Shown: positions 10,301 to 18,586 of the stretch, one piece after another
How the letters are laid out: each line of letters starts with the position of its first letter
Numbering within the stretch: position 1 is the first letter of the stretch
Assembly (NCBI GenBank): GCA_009801015.1
Contig: VHZZ01009618.1
Span: 46,494 to 68,531 of the forward strand
Reading direction: 5' to 3'
DNA: 22,038 nucleotides
DNA from: Silene noctiflora
Taxonomy: Eukaryota > Streptophyta > Magnoliopsida > Caryophyllales > Caryophyllaceae
Made by a program: the position numbers and the translations under genes
Notes under the pieces: model-generated
The model's database searches: none
Told to the model about the DNA's origin: nothing
Seen by the model: the letters and a program-made list of their open reading frames with translations, nothing else

Positions 10301-12666
10301 GAGTCCTTGCAATCATCAAAAACCGAAATGAGGAGACTATGAACTGACATGTGCAAAATAATATGGGACGAACAGTGCTAACCGTTTGACTCTGCCTCAG
10401 AGAGGCTAAAGACAATGTCACAGACATTATATCCAAGAGATTATATGCGACTTGGGGGAGGTGTCGGAGGTGAACAATCCAATGGCTGCTTAAGCTACGC
10501 ACAAACCGTATATGCTATCCTTGGCAAGAAGTCATAAAATTTTTTATTTGTTACATATACAATGGTACGATTTCCAAGTCCCATGACTATATACAGATGA
10601 ACAGTTCAACAGTACACTTTTCATGCATCAGATGTTAAGCTGGCTCCTGAATATTTAATTCTTATGTCCATAAATATCACATGATGGCAGAGGAAAATAT
10701 ATGAGCATTTTACAACAATAAAGGGATGAAACATATGTTATCAAATATCTGCTAAACAGTTACCTCGTCTTTTGTGGACGGTATCATGCACGCCATTTGA
10801 GGCCAGCAACTACCTTCAGGTCCTAACTCTCCATAATTACCCCGGCTAACGACTGCCTACACACAAGATATTGAAAATTGATGCATGACCCGAAAACAAC
10901 TATCCCATCCCGAATAATAAAAATTCAAAGATTCTTTCTATGTTCTAGGCCTTCCTAAATTTAAATGACAAAGACTGCTGAGGCAATGTAGCACTAACTT
11001 TTGCAAAAGGGTCCAGTAAAATGGAGGAAGGACCGTAGTAATGCCCTTCTTCTGGTAAGAACGGACCATCAAATTTATATCCGTATAGCATGTTGTCAAA
11101 ATCCCCCTTTACATATACGTGCCATATGTCTCCAGTCTTGTTAGTCAAGGGGTCAAGAACAATCTCCTCAGTTACTCTCTCCTGCATCACAAATAAAGTA
11201 GCAATAAGATGCAAACCATTTTGAAGCCCGAGCTATGTTGATCATGAGGCTAAATTTTGACAATCATAAAGGAGGGCTCAATAAAACTACATAACCCTAT
11301 AACCCAAAGCTGAAACACTAAAAGTTGCTACTTGTGCCATCAAGATTTTTGCGAAACACTAAAAGTTGCTACTTGTGCCGTCAATGATATCCCTAAATTC
11401 AGATAAAACTTAATCATTTATCTGTCCATCTATGAATATGAGAAAATATTGAACCTGGAGTCGACTATTACTGACTTATTTCGTAGAACTCTTCCAGAAG
11501 ATATCCTGTTCTCGCGGGATACTGGGATGCCAAGTAAATATTATGTAATCAAGTGGTCAATGCCATTTTGTCAATGCAAAATTCAATTGAGAACACAAAG
11601 ATTTCAACTTTCGATTTCTTTTTCCTAGTCAGCCTGAACACCTACATTCTTTCTTCATTGTCACCATCATGGTGAATGACAGTGGAATTCTTTTGGACTG
11701 AAATTGTCTCAACTGAACTGATTTGTAGTGATTTAAATTACTGAACAAAAATTAATTGAACTGAACCGAAATTAAATCTAAAAGAACGGGGGCTAAGTTC
11801 ACTCTGGTAAGGTTGAACACTTGCCCACATTGAATCATAAGCTGCTAAACTGCTCACATTACAGAAGCCGAAGAATTCTGAAAACCCATGATAAAACCAA
11901 TCAGATAAACCACTAAACTGATCACAAAACCCTCAAGACCAAATCAAATTAATCAAATCCCAATTAATTAAACTAAACTAAAACTTTCTAAAATACTCAT
12001 TTTCAATGCAAAAAACACTACAGCAAAGTAATTATCTACAGCATAAAAATTAATGCAAGAACCAATTTTAATAATACAGTTGTATATTTACAGAAAATAG
12101 TCCAATATGAGTATGGTGGCACTGAACTCGGTCCACCGGGTGGCGGCATAGCGCTATCTCATTTTTCAACAAAGAAACCCAATTACAAACTAAACAAAAC
12201 CAGGAAAAATATAAAACCTCACAGTACAGCCTATTAAAAAACACTATACTCCACATAATTAAGCAACATTACCAATAAAATTGTTGAATACCTTGTGTAA
12301 ATCAGAAAGGGTGAACAAGCAAAGAGTAGCAGAAAAAGAATGGCCAGAAAAAATAGCAAAATTAACACCACCATCAATGGCAGTGGCGCCAAACGGCGTG
12401 GGATTACCGGGGAAAACCGTAAAACGAAGCGATTTATGGGGTTTATCAATGACAACAGCAGTAGCATCAACCTCATTTTTAGAATCCCTTGAATTAACCA
12501 CTAAAGAACTGTTAATTCTGGAATTATGGAGCAACCCAATTGAGATTGAAGAATGTTGGAAGTGATTATGGGAAGAAATGGAGATGGATAGTATTAAAGA
12601 TGGAAACTTTTTGGAATTAGAGAGTTTAGAAGAGAGGAAAAGGGGAGTGTAGTGTGTAAGCTCCAT
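3364..12666 (-). CDS. ISA3: Isoamylase-type starch debranching enzyme ISA3 (18 exons)
   Basis: The enzyme hydrolyses alpha-1,6 branch points of glucans in the plastid stroma. ISA3 isoforms act mainly in starch breakdown, on short branches left by beta-amylases (family knowledge). Exons, high to low coordinate: 12666-12292, 11181-10999, 10856-10764, 9943-9791, 9377-9286, 8851-8710, 8631-8524, 7961-7876, 7524-7453, 7367-7241, 6676-6590, 6276-6184, 6073-5915, 4926-4843, 4352-4272, 4195-4113, 4016-3899, 3630-3364. All introns are GT-AG, and phases join to about 800 residues. Family members I recall are near 765. Residues 1-80 are Ser/Asn-rich with few acidic residues, like a transit peptide. A CBM48-type region follows (about 85-200), then the GH13 barrel with Asp425 nucleophile, Glu481 acid/base and Asp554 stabiliser. 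The end [12 protein letters not shown] is characteristic of ISA3. Odd points are the AAG acceptor of exon 10, CRTK before LIAEAWD where I recall RGVK, and an extra Lys at 538. ISA1 or ISA2 fit less well. The catalytic residues argue against ISA2. Confidence 0.93.
4843..6073 (-). other. ISA3: ISA3 exons 13-14: transition-state stabiliser
   Basis: Exon 13 (6073-5915, 53 residues) contains [15 protein letters not shown], with Asp554 as the transition-state stabiliser, then the Asn-rich loop [18 protein letters not shown] typical of isoamylases. Exon 14 (4926-4843, 28 residues) reads [20 protein letters not shown]. The 988-bp intron between them is the second longest of the gene. Confidence 0.88.
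6184..6676 (-). other. ISA3: ISA3 exons 11-12: catalytic acid/base
   Basis: Exon 11 (6676-6590, 29 residues) reads [20 protein letters not shown], carrying the general acid/base Glu481. Exon 12 (6276-6184, 31 residues) reads [19 protein letters not shown] and ends [12 protein letters not shown]. Both are phase 0. Confidence 0.88.
7241..7961 (-). other. ISA3: ISA3 exons 8-10: catalytic nucleophile
   Basis: Exon 8 (7961-7876) reads [18 protein letters not shown]. Exon 9 (7524-7453) reads [19 protein letters not shown] and contains the GH13 nucleophile Asp425 in GFRFD. Exon 10 (7367-7241) reads [17 protein letters not shown] and ends NDPILCRTK. Its acceptor is AAG at 7370-7368, less usual than CAG or TAG but required by the frame. 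Confidence 0.85.
7730..7805 (+). mobile_element. Au-SINE-like relic in ISA3 intron 8
   Basis: The phrase order CTCTCTGTCTCGTTAA, then GCGGTAAGGATACATACATCC, then CCCCTACCCCCACC resembles the 3' half of the plant Au SINE family (CTCTCT… GGGTAAGGTCTGCGTACATCC… CCC) as I remember it. The 5' part and target duplication were not found. A possible second relic with GGGGGTAGGATCTACACATCC lies near 5675-5705 in intron 13. Confidence 0.4.
8524..8851 (-). other. ISA3: ISA3 exons 6-7: GH13 conserved region I
   Basis: Exon 6 (8851-8710) reads [19 protein letters not shown] and [17 protein letters not shown]. Exon 7 (8631-8524, 36 residues) carries [18 protein letters not shown], whose DVVFNHT is GH13 conserved region I (Asp350, His355 in this model). 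The intron between them is only 78 bp. Confidence 0.88.
9286..9943 (-). other. ISA3: ISA3 exons 4-5: start of the GH13 barrel
   Basis: Exon 4 (9943-9791, 51 residues) carries [17 protein letters not shown], the first barrel strand of GH13 isoamylases. Exon 5 (9377-9286) carries [17 protein letters not shown] and ends two bases into a Lys codon, which is completed by the first base of exon 6. A near-exact copy of the first part of exon 4 lies upstream in intron 3 (10018-10059). Confidence 0.88.
10018..10059 (-). repeat. Duplicated start of ISA3 exon 4 inside intron 3
   Basis: These 42 bases match 9911-9952 at all but two positions. The source covers the first 33 bases of exon 4 plus its splice acceptor. 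On the minus strand the copy reads CTATCAG|TTTGATTGGCAAGG, so it keeps a usable acceptor about 107 bp before the real one. No donor of exon 4 was copied. Confidence 0.85.
10764..11181 (-). other. ISA3: ISA3 exons 2-3: CBM48 core
   Basis: Exon 2 (11181-10999, 61 residues) carries [17 protein letters not shown] and [17 protein letters not shown], the glucan-binding beta-sandwich typical of CBM48. Exon 3 (10856-10764, 31 residues) carries the linker [15 protein letters not shown]. Both are phase 0 at both ends. The 142-bp intron between them has GTTAGT…GTAG borders. Confidence 0.88.
11312..11379. repeat. 27-bp direct repeat in ISA3 intron 1
   Basis: The sequence GAAACACTAAAAGTTGCTAC plus TTGTGCC occurs at 11312-11338 and again at 11353-11379, 41 bp apart. 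The intervening bases are unrelated. It is a simple short duplication in the intron. Confidence 0.85.
11684..11793. mobile_element. Short MITE relic in ISA3 intron 1
   Basis: The left end reads GGAATTCTTTTGGACTGAAA. The right end, on the minus strand, reads GCCCCCGTTCTTTTAGATTT. Both match the ends of the MITE at 15601-16035 (GGCCCCGTTCTTTTGGACTT). The body also shares the AACTGAACTGA phrase. The left end has decayed and no clean target duplication is visible. The right end is followed by TAA. Confidence 0.6.
12292..12666 (-). other. ISA3: ISA3 exon 1: transit peptide and start of CBM48
   Basis: The exon encodes 125 residues from ATG at 12666. The first 80 are rich in Ser, Asn, Leu and Ile with scattered basic residues, typical of a chloroplast transit peptide. 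From about residue 81 the text [15 protein letters not shown] begins the conserved N-terminal carbohydrate-binding region of isoamylases. The donor is AAG|GTATTC at 12292/12291. This ATG is the first in frame, and the mature protein begins well downstream, so a small start shift would not alter the enzyme. Confidence 0.88.
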
Positions 12667-12776
12667 TGTTGGAAGCTCAACACACAGTCACACACAATAG
12701 TGTGATAGTGTGAGTAGTGAGACTCTGAGAGTAATGTCAGTGTGGGAGTGTGTGTGATGTTGGGGTGTGTGGAGAG

Positions 12777-12789
12777 ATTTTTTTGTATA
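12777..12789 (-). promoter_or_regulatory. ISA3: Candidate TATA box of ISA3
   Basis: On the minus strand the bases read TATACAAAAAAAT, about 110-120 bp upstream of the ATG. The stretch between is CA/TC-rich (repeated ACACAC and CTCAC), typical of a plant 5' untranslated leader. A second TA-rich candidate (TTAAATACAAAA) lies about 40 bp further upstream. The transcription start is not determined. Confidence 0.4.
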
Positions 12790-12844
12790 GGAGATTGATC
12801 ACCCTTGGAATGAAATTTTGTATTTAACGGTTAAAAAGGATGAC

Positions 12845-13474
12845 CCGATTCGAGATGACCCGTGATCCAATGATGATTTGATTTGATGGGAACTTAGGTT
12901 GTTCACGGTTCACTTTCCGCGACCGAATTAAAAATTTTAGTCCGATTTTCTGTCCAAGCTTTTAAGAATTCCGATTTTCGATTCATTCTAGTTCAGACTT
13001 GATATTTTCATACCTTATTGAACTGGAAAGATCGAAATTTAAGTTTTCGTTTTCTTAGGTTATTTTATACTCCGTATAAGATTCTTTATAAATGTTGTTC
13101 ACTATTCTTAATTTGTCGTTATTATGCAATAATAATTCTTCATTTTTATATGTATAACATTAATATGCTTAATTCGGTCCTTAATTTTTTTCTGATTCTG
13201 GTTCCGGTCCGAATTGGACCGGTGAAACGTCCTAATTGTCATTCGATAATAAACTAGCTTAAGATTATCTCCATTCAAAAACTCTAGTTAATTGGCGTTT
13301 CTCCTCATCATGCCTTTAATGTTATATATAGATATATAGATATAGATAGATATAGATTATTTTCGCTTTTTCCTACATTTTCCATGTTTACAACCATTTT
13401 TATTTTCTCGATATCATCAAACTCTTTCTCAGTAATACTTTTCGCATCCTCAACTAATAAAAAGATGACACATA
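12845..13474. other. Intergenic AT-rich spacer upstream of ISA3
   Basis: No gene is seen. It holds a short inverted repeat CCGGTCC-GAATT-GGACCGG at 13204-13222 and a simple repeat around 13323-13359 made of GATATA/GATA units. Part of it must serve as distal ISA3 promoter, but no specific element was recognised. Confidence 0.5.
13323..13359. repeat. TATAGA microsatellite
   Basis: Imperfect tandem units of TATAGA / GATATA fill about 37 bp. Confidence 0.8.
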
Positions 13475-13523
13475 CTAGGTGTAACACCCCCTTCTTGCCC
13501 GGCCAAGGCAATAGGAGGATGTT

Positions 13524-13547
13524 ACCGTCTCGGTTTCCCGAGGCGGT
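13524..13547 (-). other. GAAA-tetraloop hairpin near the solo LTR 3' end
   Basis: On the minus strand the stem is ACCG + C + CTCGG, the loop GAAA, and the return arm CCGAG + A + CGGT. Nine pairs form around one C·A mismatch. The same structure with changed but still pairing bases occurs at 20719-20742 and 21306-21329. Confidence 0.7.
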
Positions 13548-15024
13548 GAATCGAAGTTGCAATTATAAAACAATTAACATAAATAAGCTATTTAGTGATT
13601 ACATACATGATAAATAAATAACAAGTGGATTTTACAAATACAACTTAGCTAACAACTATGTCATCTACTCGACTCGGCTCCAAGTCCGAGACTCGTCTTG
13701 TCTCCCGCGTGACATTAAATCAACTTGTACATAACCTGCTCCCCATATGATCGTAAATATCATAGGATCGACACAGGTCACCCCGGAAATAGGTGACAAT
13801 TTACACATAGCCACAAACGATCAGTTTCAATAATACATGCACATAAGACACGACATATGAACATAATTATGCAACACGATAATGAAATGCATATAACATG
13901 ACCTCCAACCACACCACTCCATGGCCAACTCCAATACAAGGGACACACATACGGTACCCACAACCCGGTGACGGCACCGCAACACCGCCCTCTAAAACAG
14001 CCGGACGCAGCCCGTAAAAAGGAACTCCGGACACACCGGTGGTACCGGGCCCGAGAGCGACTCGGATCCCCTACCAGACGACGTGACTCAACCACACGTG
14101 TCCCTCCATAACTCAAGTCATTAATGTACACATCACTCTTGAGGTGGGAAGCTCAAAGAGGCGACCCGAGCGTGAGACGATCTCCCAACCGCCTCACGTC
14201 TCCGTAAGAACAAGTAACACCACCGTAACACCTTCAACAACCTCCATAAACACATATAACATAATATGCAATACAATGTATATCAACACATCTTTTCATA
14301 TATGCAATAATTATCAAACATGCCTCTTTCTCATATAAAACGGACACCGACTATGCCAAATACTCGTGTATGCCAATAATCAAGAGATACCTCAAGACAT
14401 GCTTCACAATTAACGTGTTACAATGCAATCCAATGTTATCATGAACCAACATTAACCATTCATTATCAAACCATCATGAAATACCGACACTATTATGAGA
14501 CTAACCACATTTACTTCCAACAATGATGTTATAATGCAATAACCACACAACAACGACATATGAAACCATTTACTCTTATTGAAATCGAGTAGGATTAACC
14601 TACCTTTTAGCAAATCTTCAATAGCTACTCGAATCCGACACAATCCCGTCTCATGAAACCGTCTCGTCCTGTACAAGTCACATAATACTATCACAATACA
14701 TCCTATACTATTACACAATACAGAACCTCTTATTATTACCCACTAATTACCCATATTACTCATACTAATCACTAATTAATTACCCATAACAAAACTCCCA
14801 AAAGTTAGGGTTTTAAAACACTAGAAAAGGATAGATCTTACATAATTAGATGAAAGGATTGATGAACAAGGTGGGCAATCCCCTAAACCAAACTTGAATC
14901 CCATGGAGAAGGTATTTGAGAGGTTTTAGAGAAAAGGGAGAGAGTTTAGAGAAATTGGAAAGAAGATAGAAATAAATTAGGTTTATGTGTTGAAATTCGA
15001 CTTTATCGGGTACTGCACAGTGTC

Positions 15025-15156
15025 ACTCGGTCCATTGATTCGGTCCACTCGGCCGAGTGCCACTCACTCGGTCCAGTACTATTGTACTCGGCCGGTGAAA
15101 CTTACTCGGTCCACTATAGGCTTCACTCGGTCCATTGCAGACTCACTAGGTCTAGT
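15025..15156 (-). repeat. ACTCGG box array in solo LTR, 18-21 bp pitch
   Basis: ACTCGGTCCA/GAGT-like boxes start at 15025, 15047, 15066, 15086, 15104, 15125 and 15145, with an extra ATTCGGTCC at 15038. Only the box at 15047 is the full palindrome ACTCGGCCGAGT. On the minus strand the array lies near the LTR 5' end, upstream of a weak TATA-like GATAAAG at about 15008, i.e. in U3. Confidence 0.7.
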
Positions 15157-15284
15157 CTGAGTCCTAATTAGTCTAGTGTAAGACTATACTTTACTTTCGG
15201 GTGGTTCCTTATCAAGTCTGGTGGCCCTCTCATGCATCCCAAAGTTCTTGTACGAATCCCAAAATATCCGAGTATTACACTAGA

Positions 15285-15597
15285 TCATGAAGAAGGTCAA
15301 GTTAATGAAAAAAAGGTCATGACACAACTCTCTTTTGCATTGAGTCATTTTAATTATGTGCTTAAACTTTGATTAACTTAACTCATAATGACCTTGAATT
15401 GGGAAGATATAATACTTCAAACAAAATGGACTTAACATTTATGTTAGATGGTTTTAACTTAAATCTAAAATAAATGCATTTGAGAGTAGCTTCAACGTAA
15501 AAAAAATTTTTAACTTAATTTTAGATAAGCTCAGTTTAGTTGAGCTCGGTTTAGTTTAGTTTTGTTCAATTCAGTTTTTTTCTTCACAAATTAACTC
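15285..15597. other. AT-rich spacer
   Basis: No gene or bounded repeat was found between the solo LTR and the MITE. Confidence 0.5.
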
Positions 15598-15600
15598 TTA

Positions 15601-16035
15601 GGCCCCGTTCTTTTGGACTTAATTTTACTGAACTGGACTTATAAGATCTTAATTGAACTTATAGGAGCTGAACTGAACTTATAAGAGCTGAATTAAACTT
15701 ACAGGAGCTGAACTGAACTGAACTTATAAGAGCTGAACTTATATATAAAAAGATGGGTATTAATTGAACTAAACTTTTCTGAACTGAACTTATAAGAGCT
15801 GAACTGAACTTAGGCCTTGTTCTTTTGGACTGGAACCCCTGAAATGAACTGAATCGAACGAATAGATCTGAACTGAATTGAAGTAAAAAGTTAATTTGTG
15901 AAGAGAAAAGCTGAACTAAACTGAATAGAGCTGAATTGAACTGGAATTAGCTGAAATTAAGTCCAAAAGAACAGAGCCTTATAAAAGCTGAACGAAACTT
16001 AAAAAGAGTGACTTTAAGCTCAAAAGAACAAGGTC
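15601..16035. mobile_element. MITE with TTA target duplication, containing a second MITE
   Basis: The left end is GGCCCCGTTCTTTTGGACTT. The right end, on the minus strand, reads GACCTTGTTCTTTTGAGC. Both are flanked by TTA (15598-15600, 16036-16038), which fits a PIF/Harbinger (Tourist-like) element. The body is built of repeated GAGCTGAACTGAACTTATAA phrases. Nothing is encoded. A shorter related element sits inside it at 15813-15978. Confidence 0.65.
15813..15978. mobile_element. Inner 166-bp MITE of the same family
   Basis: The left end is GGCCTTGTTCTTTTGGACTG and the minus-strand right end is GGCTCTGTTCTTTTGGACTT, flanked by TTA at 15810-15812 and 15979-15981. Its ends match those of the surrounding element, so it looks like a self-insertion. 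Confidence 0.65.
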
Positions 16036-16038
16036 TTA

Positions 16039-16612
16039 GTTCAATTTACTTTAACTCCATTAAATTCAGTTCAGTTCAGTTCAAACTGATTCAAACCAAA
16101 AAAATAGGATCTTATTCAAAACTTGCAAAATAAAAATGAAAAAAATGTTGATAAGTGATAACCAAACCGAAAAACAATCCCCCCGACTTTTCATTTGATG
16201 ACGATGATTTGACTGGTCGATGGTCCAATATTGACTTGAATTGACTCGAACCCCTTATTTACCTGAGATGTCTCGACCTATTAATTCAGCTCAAAACCGA
16301 CTAGAGTGACTTGATTGACACTTTTAAATTGGACCTCAATCTCTTGTTTTAATATATGTTGTTCGCCAAACATTCAAAATATTTCCTCATATATAGTCAC
16401 CCATTTCTTCCCTCTCTGCACTTCGCATAAGAAATAAAAAGTTAATTATGTACCACACAAACCCTCTACCCTACGTGCAATTAAATTTAGACTACATAAA
16501 ACATTCTAAAAAATGAAAGGGGGAAGAAAATCCGACTAGTTTCGAAAAGAAAGAGAGAAGAAATGATTGACTAGGAGGGAGTAGTAAATATGCTAAAAAT
16601 ATTCCACATATG
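16039..16612. other. AT-rich spacer
   Basis: No gene is seen. A short run of TTCAGTTCAGTTCAG lies at about 16066-16081. A GGAGGGAGTA near 16575 resembles a Stowaway end, but has no partner other than the element starting at 16613. Confidence 0.45.
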
Positions 16613-16831
16613 TATACCATTCGTTCTAATAAATTGTTATTTAATTTCATTTTTTTGTGTATTGGTCAATAGTTATTTATTATCGTTTTTGGTAAACTTT
16701 TGCTTGCCAAAGCACATGTACAACTAAGTGGAATATTGTGAAGTATAAATTGTTGCTTTATTACACATCCCTCTTATTTCCTTAATCTTTAAGGCGAAAG
16801 TGAAATAACCATTGATGAGACGGAGGGAGTA
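16613..16831. mobile_element. Stowaway-like MITE
   Basis: The right end GACGGAGGGAGTA is the classic Stowaway terminus. On the minus strand it reads TACTCCCTCCGTCTCATCAA. The left end TATACCATTCGTTCTAATAA followed by TTGTTATTT is its decayed inverted counterpart. TA flanks both sides. The length of about 220 bp is usual for the family. Confidence 0.6.
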
Positions 16832-17480
16832 TCAAATGGGGTCTTTAGCAAATATGGTTGATCTCTAGTATGACTATTATACGATATACGATGACTTTAT
16901 AATAACGTATGCACTTGACTTAATATTATTTTAAACTAGGTATATTAGCTATTATAACAACGTTGTAACTTGTATGTTATACAATCACCTTATTTTCTTG
17001 GAAAAGAATTTGTGTATTTTCGTAGACAACTTAAAAATTTGTGAATCCTATAAGATGGTGGAGTCACCTAATTGATGGCATATTAGATCTACTTTTGAAA
17101 ATTAGGACAATGCGAGGGACGCTTACAAGCAATATAGCAATATGTATGTAACCCAACTTTTATAATTAAGGAAATTTCATTGCGTTTATGGCTTGCTAAT
17201 AAGGAGTACGATTGTACGAATTACTATTTATGTTTGCGATGGTAAGCTCTTATTAAAGCTTCGTGACTTTGCAATTTGGAAAAAACAGGTTTCTTAATTC
17301 ATTGTTGCCCCTTTCAAAGAATGTTATGGCCACGTCCATTTACACCACTTTATTGAAAACGATTACTTCCTTTGTTTCTACTTCCTCCGTTAAGATATAC
17401 ATTTGTTTGTCTTTGATTTTAGCACAAGGATCAAAGTACGAGAAGATGGTCAATTATTAGATGACAAGTGGTGTTCATTA
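16832..17480. other. AT-rich spacer or decayed LTR flank, no gene
   Basis: I see no gene. A 65-residue open frame at 17263-17460 lacks recognisable motifs. The right part may belong to the 3' LTR of the copia remnant, whose outer end I could not fix. Confidence 0.4.
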
Positions 17481-17481
17481 A

Positions 17482-17723
17482 GGTATTTCTACGATAGAAA
17501 GGCAAACAAATGACATATTACAAACAATTATCTAATCTTAGTCAACTGTACAGTTGTAAAAATTTGTTACACTTTCTAACTGACTATGGAACATTCTAGA
17601 AGCTTCTAGAAGGAGTTAGCTAAGTCTAAGTGAGCATGAGTACTTGATGCACAATGATCATCTTCTCCTTCAGGTGTATGTTGTTGCCTGCTTCTGTCAT
17701 CAGCAACATATCATCACTTTATA
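17482..17723 (-). mobile_element. Presumed 3' LTR of the copia remnant (ends approximate)
   Basis: On the minus strand this follows the pol stop codon and the polypurine tract GAAGGGGGCC (17733-17724), the position where a 3' LTR must start. Neither terminal TG nor CA was fixed, and no target duplication was identified. It contains a five-unit heat-shock element at 17589-17611. Confidence 0.4.
17589..17611. promoter_or_regulatory. Perfect five-unit heat-shock element
   Basis: Five alternating units GAA-nn-TTC-nn-GAA-nn-TTC-nn-GAA run without a break (spacers CA, TA, GC, TA). This is the ideal binding array for trimeric heat-shock factors. The core TTCTAGAAGCTTCTAGAA at 17594-17611 is an 18-bp perfect palindrome. 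It lies in the presumed LTR of a Ty1/copia element, as in the heat-activated Arabidopsis ONSEN (ATCOPIA78) element. Confidence 0.7.
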
Positions 17724-17733
17724 GGCCCCCTTC
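17724..17733 (-). other. Polypurine tract of the copia remnant
   Basis: On the minus strand the bases read GAAGGGGGCC. The tract starts inside the pol stop codon (TGA at 17734-17732) and is followed by the presumed 3' LTR. Plus-strand DNA synthesis of retrotransposons is primed from such tracts. Confidence 0.55.
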
Positions 17734-18319
17734 AAGTTGGATTTTCATGGAATGGATTTAAATGCAATCCCAACTTGGAGCATAGAAAATTATGTTGTTG
17801 TTGACCAAGTGGTTTTGATAATTAAATCGCAAATTGTAAACTAGATTTCACATGAGAAGTATACACCAGACCTTCTTGTATTTTTTCACAAATATAATGA
17901 CAAACAATATGTGCTTAGTTCTTTCATGGAAAACAGGGTTGACTACTATGTGTTGTGCTACCTTGTTATCACAGTTAAGTTGAATAGGTAAAGGAACAAA
18001 AATACCAAAGTCCTACAGTAGTGTGTGAATCCAAACTATCTCTGAAGCAGTGTAGGACATAGCCTTGTACTCTGATTCAGCTGAGCTTTTAGAGATGGTT
18101 TTCTGCTTTTTAGTTTTCCAGGAAATTAGGGAATTACCCAAGAATACACAGTAACCTGTTAAAGACTTGCAACTAAAAGTGCAAGCACCCTAATCTGCAT
18201 CACAATATGCTGTCAAATGCAAAATATTGTCAGATGGATATAATAGAGCTGCTTCTAATGTGCCTTTAAGATACCTCACCACATGTAGAGCTTCCTGGTC
18301 TGTAAGTGAGTGTCTCTTG
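17732..18319 (-). pseudogene. Ty1/copia pol remnant: RNase H and C-terminus
   Basis: On the minus strand the translation runs from HSLTDQEALHVVRYLKGTLE through the RNase H domain (AYCDAD, then [56 protein letters not shown]) to KPLGQQQHNFLCSKLGLHLN and a TGA stop. These are the standard C-terminal motifs of plant copia polyproteins. It is broken in several ways. A TAG stop replaces the Trp after AYCDAD, and a second TAG follows HTLL. There is a deletion and frameshift after ERTKHI and another before KPLGQQQ. The 5' part is cut off at 18320 by insertion of another LTR retrotransposon. Confidence 0.88.
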
Positions 18320-18349
18320 TGTAATACTCGGGATTTTTAGTATAGGGAC

Positions 18350-18508
18350 ACTCGGTAGAGTACAGGGTACTCGACCGAGTATCCATTGTTGCCAGTCTGT
18401 CAGTGTACTAGAGGTTGGGGACTCGGACGAGTGCAGAGCACTCGGTCGAGTGACGTGTACTCGGTCGAGTGCATTGCACTCGGTCGAGTGTCGCGTACTC
18501 GACCGAGT
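18350..18508 (+). repeat. Palindromic ACTCGNNCGAGT array, 19-bp pitch (outer LTR)
   Basis: Boxes start at 18350 and 18369, then at 18421, 18440, 18459, 18478 and 18497. Within each group the spacing is exactly 19 bp. Each box has 12 conserved bases, palindromic except for the centre (GT or AC), and the 7-bp spacers differ from unit to unit. The last box lies about 32 bp upstream of the TATA box at 18540. Confidence 0.9.
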
Positions 18509-18539
18509 GTCTGGTTCGTGTCGGATTTTTGGCGGAAAG

Positions 18540-18547
18540 TATAAATA
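18540..18547 (+). promoter_or_regulatory. TATA box of the outer LTR
   Basis: TATAAATA sits in GGCGGAAAGTATAAATATTA, just after the palindrome array. The same context, with TATATATA, is found in the inserted LTR at 19717-19724, so this is the conserved U3 promoter. Confidence 0.7.
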
Positions 18548-18586
18548 TTAGAACGAGAAGCAGTAAATCATTATTTCGCTTTTTAA

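Larger units (their letters stand above)
13480..15279 (-). mobile_element. Solo LTR (minus strand, 1.8 kb)
   Basis: Read on the minus strand the element begins TGTAATACTCGG at 15279 and ends GGGGGTGTTACA at 13480, with terminal TGTAA/TTACA inverted repeats. The flanks are CTAGG (13475-13479) and CTAGA (15280-15284), a 4-of-5 target duplication. Shifting each boundary by one base gives a perfect ACTAG. No primer-binding site, polypurine tract or coding sequence adjoins either end, so this is a solo LTR left by recombination. Its 3' terminal 60-80 bases resemble those of the LTRs at 18320-21388, so it belongs to a related family. It is locally more GC-rich than its surroundings. The 117-residue open frame inside it is not a gene. 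Confidence 0.8.

Noticed and set aside
12281..12565. 94-residue open frame on the plus strand
   Set aside because: It is antisense to ISA3 exon 1, whose minus-strand reading has clear isoamylase motifs.
3364..12666. ISA3 as a pseudogene, because of its many introns and unusual residues
   Set aside because: All 18 exons join in frame with GT-AG borders and keep the catalytic Asp, Glu and Asp. No internal stop was found.
13204..13222. CCGGTCC-GAATT-GGACCGG inverted repeat as a regulatory site or terminator
   Set aside because: It is a single short inverted repeat in spacer with no second copy or adjacent gene end. I see no reason to give it a function.
13778..14131. 117-residue open frame on the minus strand
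   Set aside because: It lies wholly inside the non-coding solo LTR, is Arg/Cys-rich as expected of GC-rich repeat sequence, and matches no family I recognise.
17263..17460. 65-residue open frame on the plus strand as a small gene
   Set aside because: It has no recognisable motif or homologous context, and lies in AT-rich spacer where frames of this size are expected by chance.
18421..18508. Regular direct repeats with unique spacers, resembling a CRISPR array
   Set aside because: The units are only 12 bp with 7-bp spacers, and they sit in the U3 of plant LTRs with a TATA box after them. There are no cas genes and the setting is a plant nuclear genome.
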